Part shown: positions 42,515-42,715 of the stretch, piece by piece
Position numbering within the stretch: position 1 is the stretch's first letter
Layout of the letters: each line of letters begins with the position of its first letter
NCBI RefSeq assembly: GCF_000716535.1
Contig: NZ_JNWV01000070.1
Location: 1 to 42,715 of the forward strand
Reading direction: 5' to 3'
DNA from: Streptomyces flaveolus
GTDB lineage: Bacteria; Actinomycetota; Actinomycetes; Streptomycetales; Streptomycetaceae
DNA length: 42,715 nt
The notes under the pieces: generated by a model
Told to the model about the DNA's origin: nothing
Databases searched by the model: none
The model's input: the letters and a program-made list of their open reading frames with translations, nothing else
Position numbers and translations under genes: made by a program

Positions 42515-42684
42515 GACAGATCCCCCCCCCGCTCAACCTCCCTCACTCCGAGCCGAGGTGTGTCGATCCAGTCTGCACCCGACGGAACATACCGGCTGCC
42601 CGAGTCCTGTGTCCGTGTTACTGACCTTGAAGGCGGGTTGTCGTAGGGGCTGACGGTCGGTGATCGTCGCGGTATGCCGGGTGT

Positions 42685-42715
42685 ATGAGGTATCCGCAGG
42701 GTGGGGGTCTGACCG
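42685..42715 (+). pseudogene. Start of an IS630-like transposase, cut by window edge
   Basis: The last ten codons read MRYPQGGGLT, the characteristic first residues of Streptomyces IS630-family transposases. The gene continues beyond the window, so whether it is intact is unknown; the type given here is provisional. Confidence 0.5.

Overview
The window is high-GC actinobacterial DNA, almost certainly Streptomyces. Codon third positions are nearly all G or C, GTG starts and 4-nt gene overlaps are frequent, the regulators are of typical Streptomyces families (MmyB-type XRE, HxlR, FadR-type GntR, AraC, TetR), and IS5/IS630-like remnants are present. The density of broken genes (YcxB to TniB at the left, several in 21.8-39.2 kb) and of one-component regulators paired with oxidoreductases points to an accessory part of the chromosome.

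Layout. 1-5.5 kb: a YcxB-like gene running off the left edge, a broken propeller/HNH chimera, an extremely GC-rich gene-free tract, a CocE/NonD-type hydrolase and a frameshifted TniB-like transposition ATPase. 5.5-21.7 kb: the core of the window, an L-fucose catabolic island with two divergent transcription units around a GntR/FadR regulator. The minus unit encodes GntR, an FAH-family hydrolase, an aldo/keto reductase, a COG3618 lactonase and then LarA, LarB, LarC and LarE. The plus unit encodes L-fuconate dehydratase, an SDR, a CUT2-type sugar ABC transporter and a Tat-exported GH95 fucosidase. 21.8-25.8 kb: IS5 fragments, an SDR/MmyB regulator pair, a truncated secreted-protein start and an AraC regulator. 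25.9-28.6 kb: FAD oxidoreductase, LLM monooxygenase and divergent HxlR. 28.7-32.4 kb: MmyB regulator, divergent SDR plus beta-hydroxyacid dehydrogenase, and an MFS pseudogene. 33.3-37.8 kb: TetR, quinone oxidoreductase, NTF2-like secreted protein and a Gal80-like Gfo/Idh protein, with four copies of a CGANCGNTCG box between them. 37.8-42.7 kb: a multi-frameshift pseudogene, a Doc-like toxin/antitoxin pair whose toxin has lost the Fic catalytic residues, a GT39-like membrane glycosyltransferase and the first codons of an IS630-like transposase.

How the core works (inference from families and gene order). GH95 outside the cell releases L-fucose; the lipoprotein/ATPase/permease import it; the aldo/keto reductase oxidises it to L-fuconolactone; the lactonase gives L-fuconate; the enolase-superfamily dehydratase gives 2-keto-3-deoxy-L-fuconate; the SDR oxidises this to the 2,4-diketo acid; the FAH hydrolase cleaves it to pyruvate and L-lactate. 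The lar genes, translationally coupled to the same operon, would make the nickel-pincer cofactor and a lactate racemase-family enzyme, so the released L-lactate could be converted to D-lactate, or LarA could epimerise a sugar acid of the pathway. A repeated CATCCCAT motif in the divergent promoter region is the likely operator.
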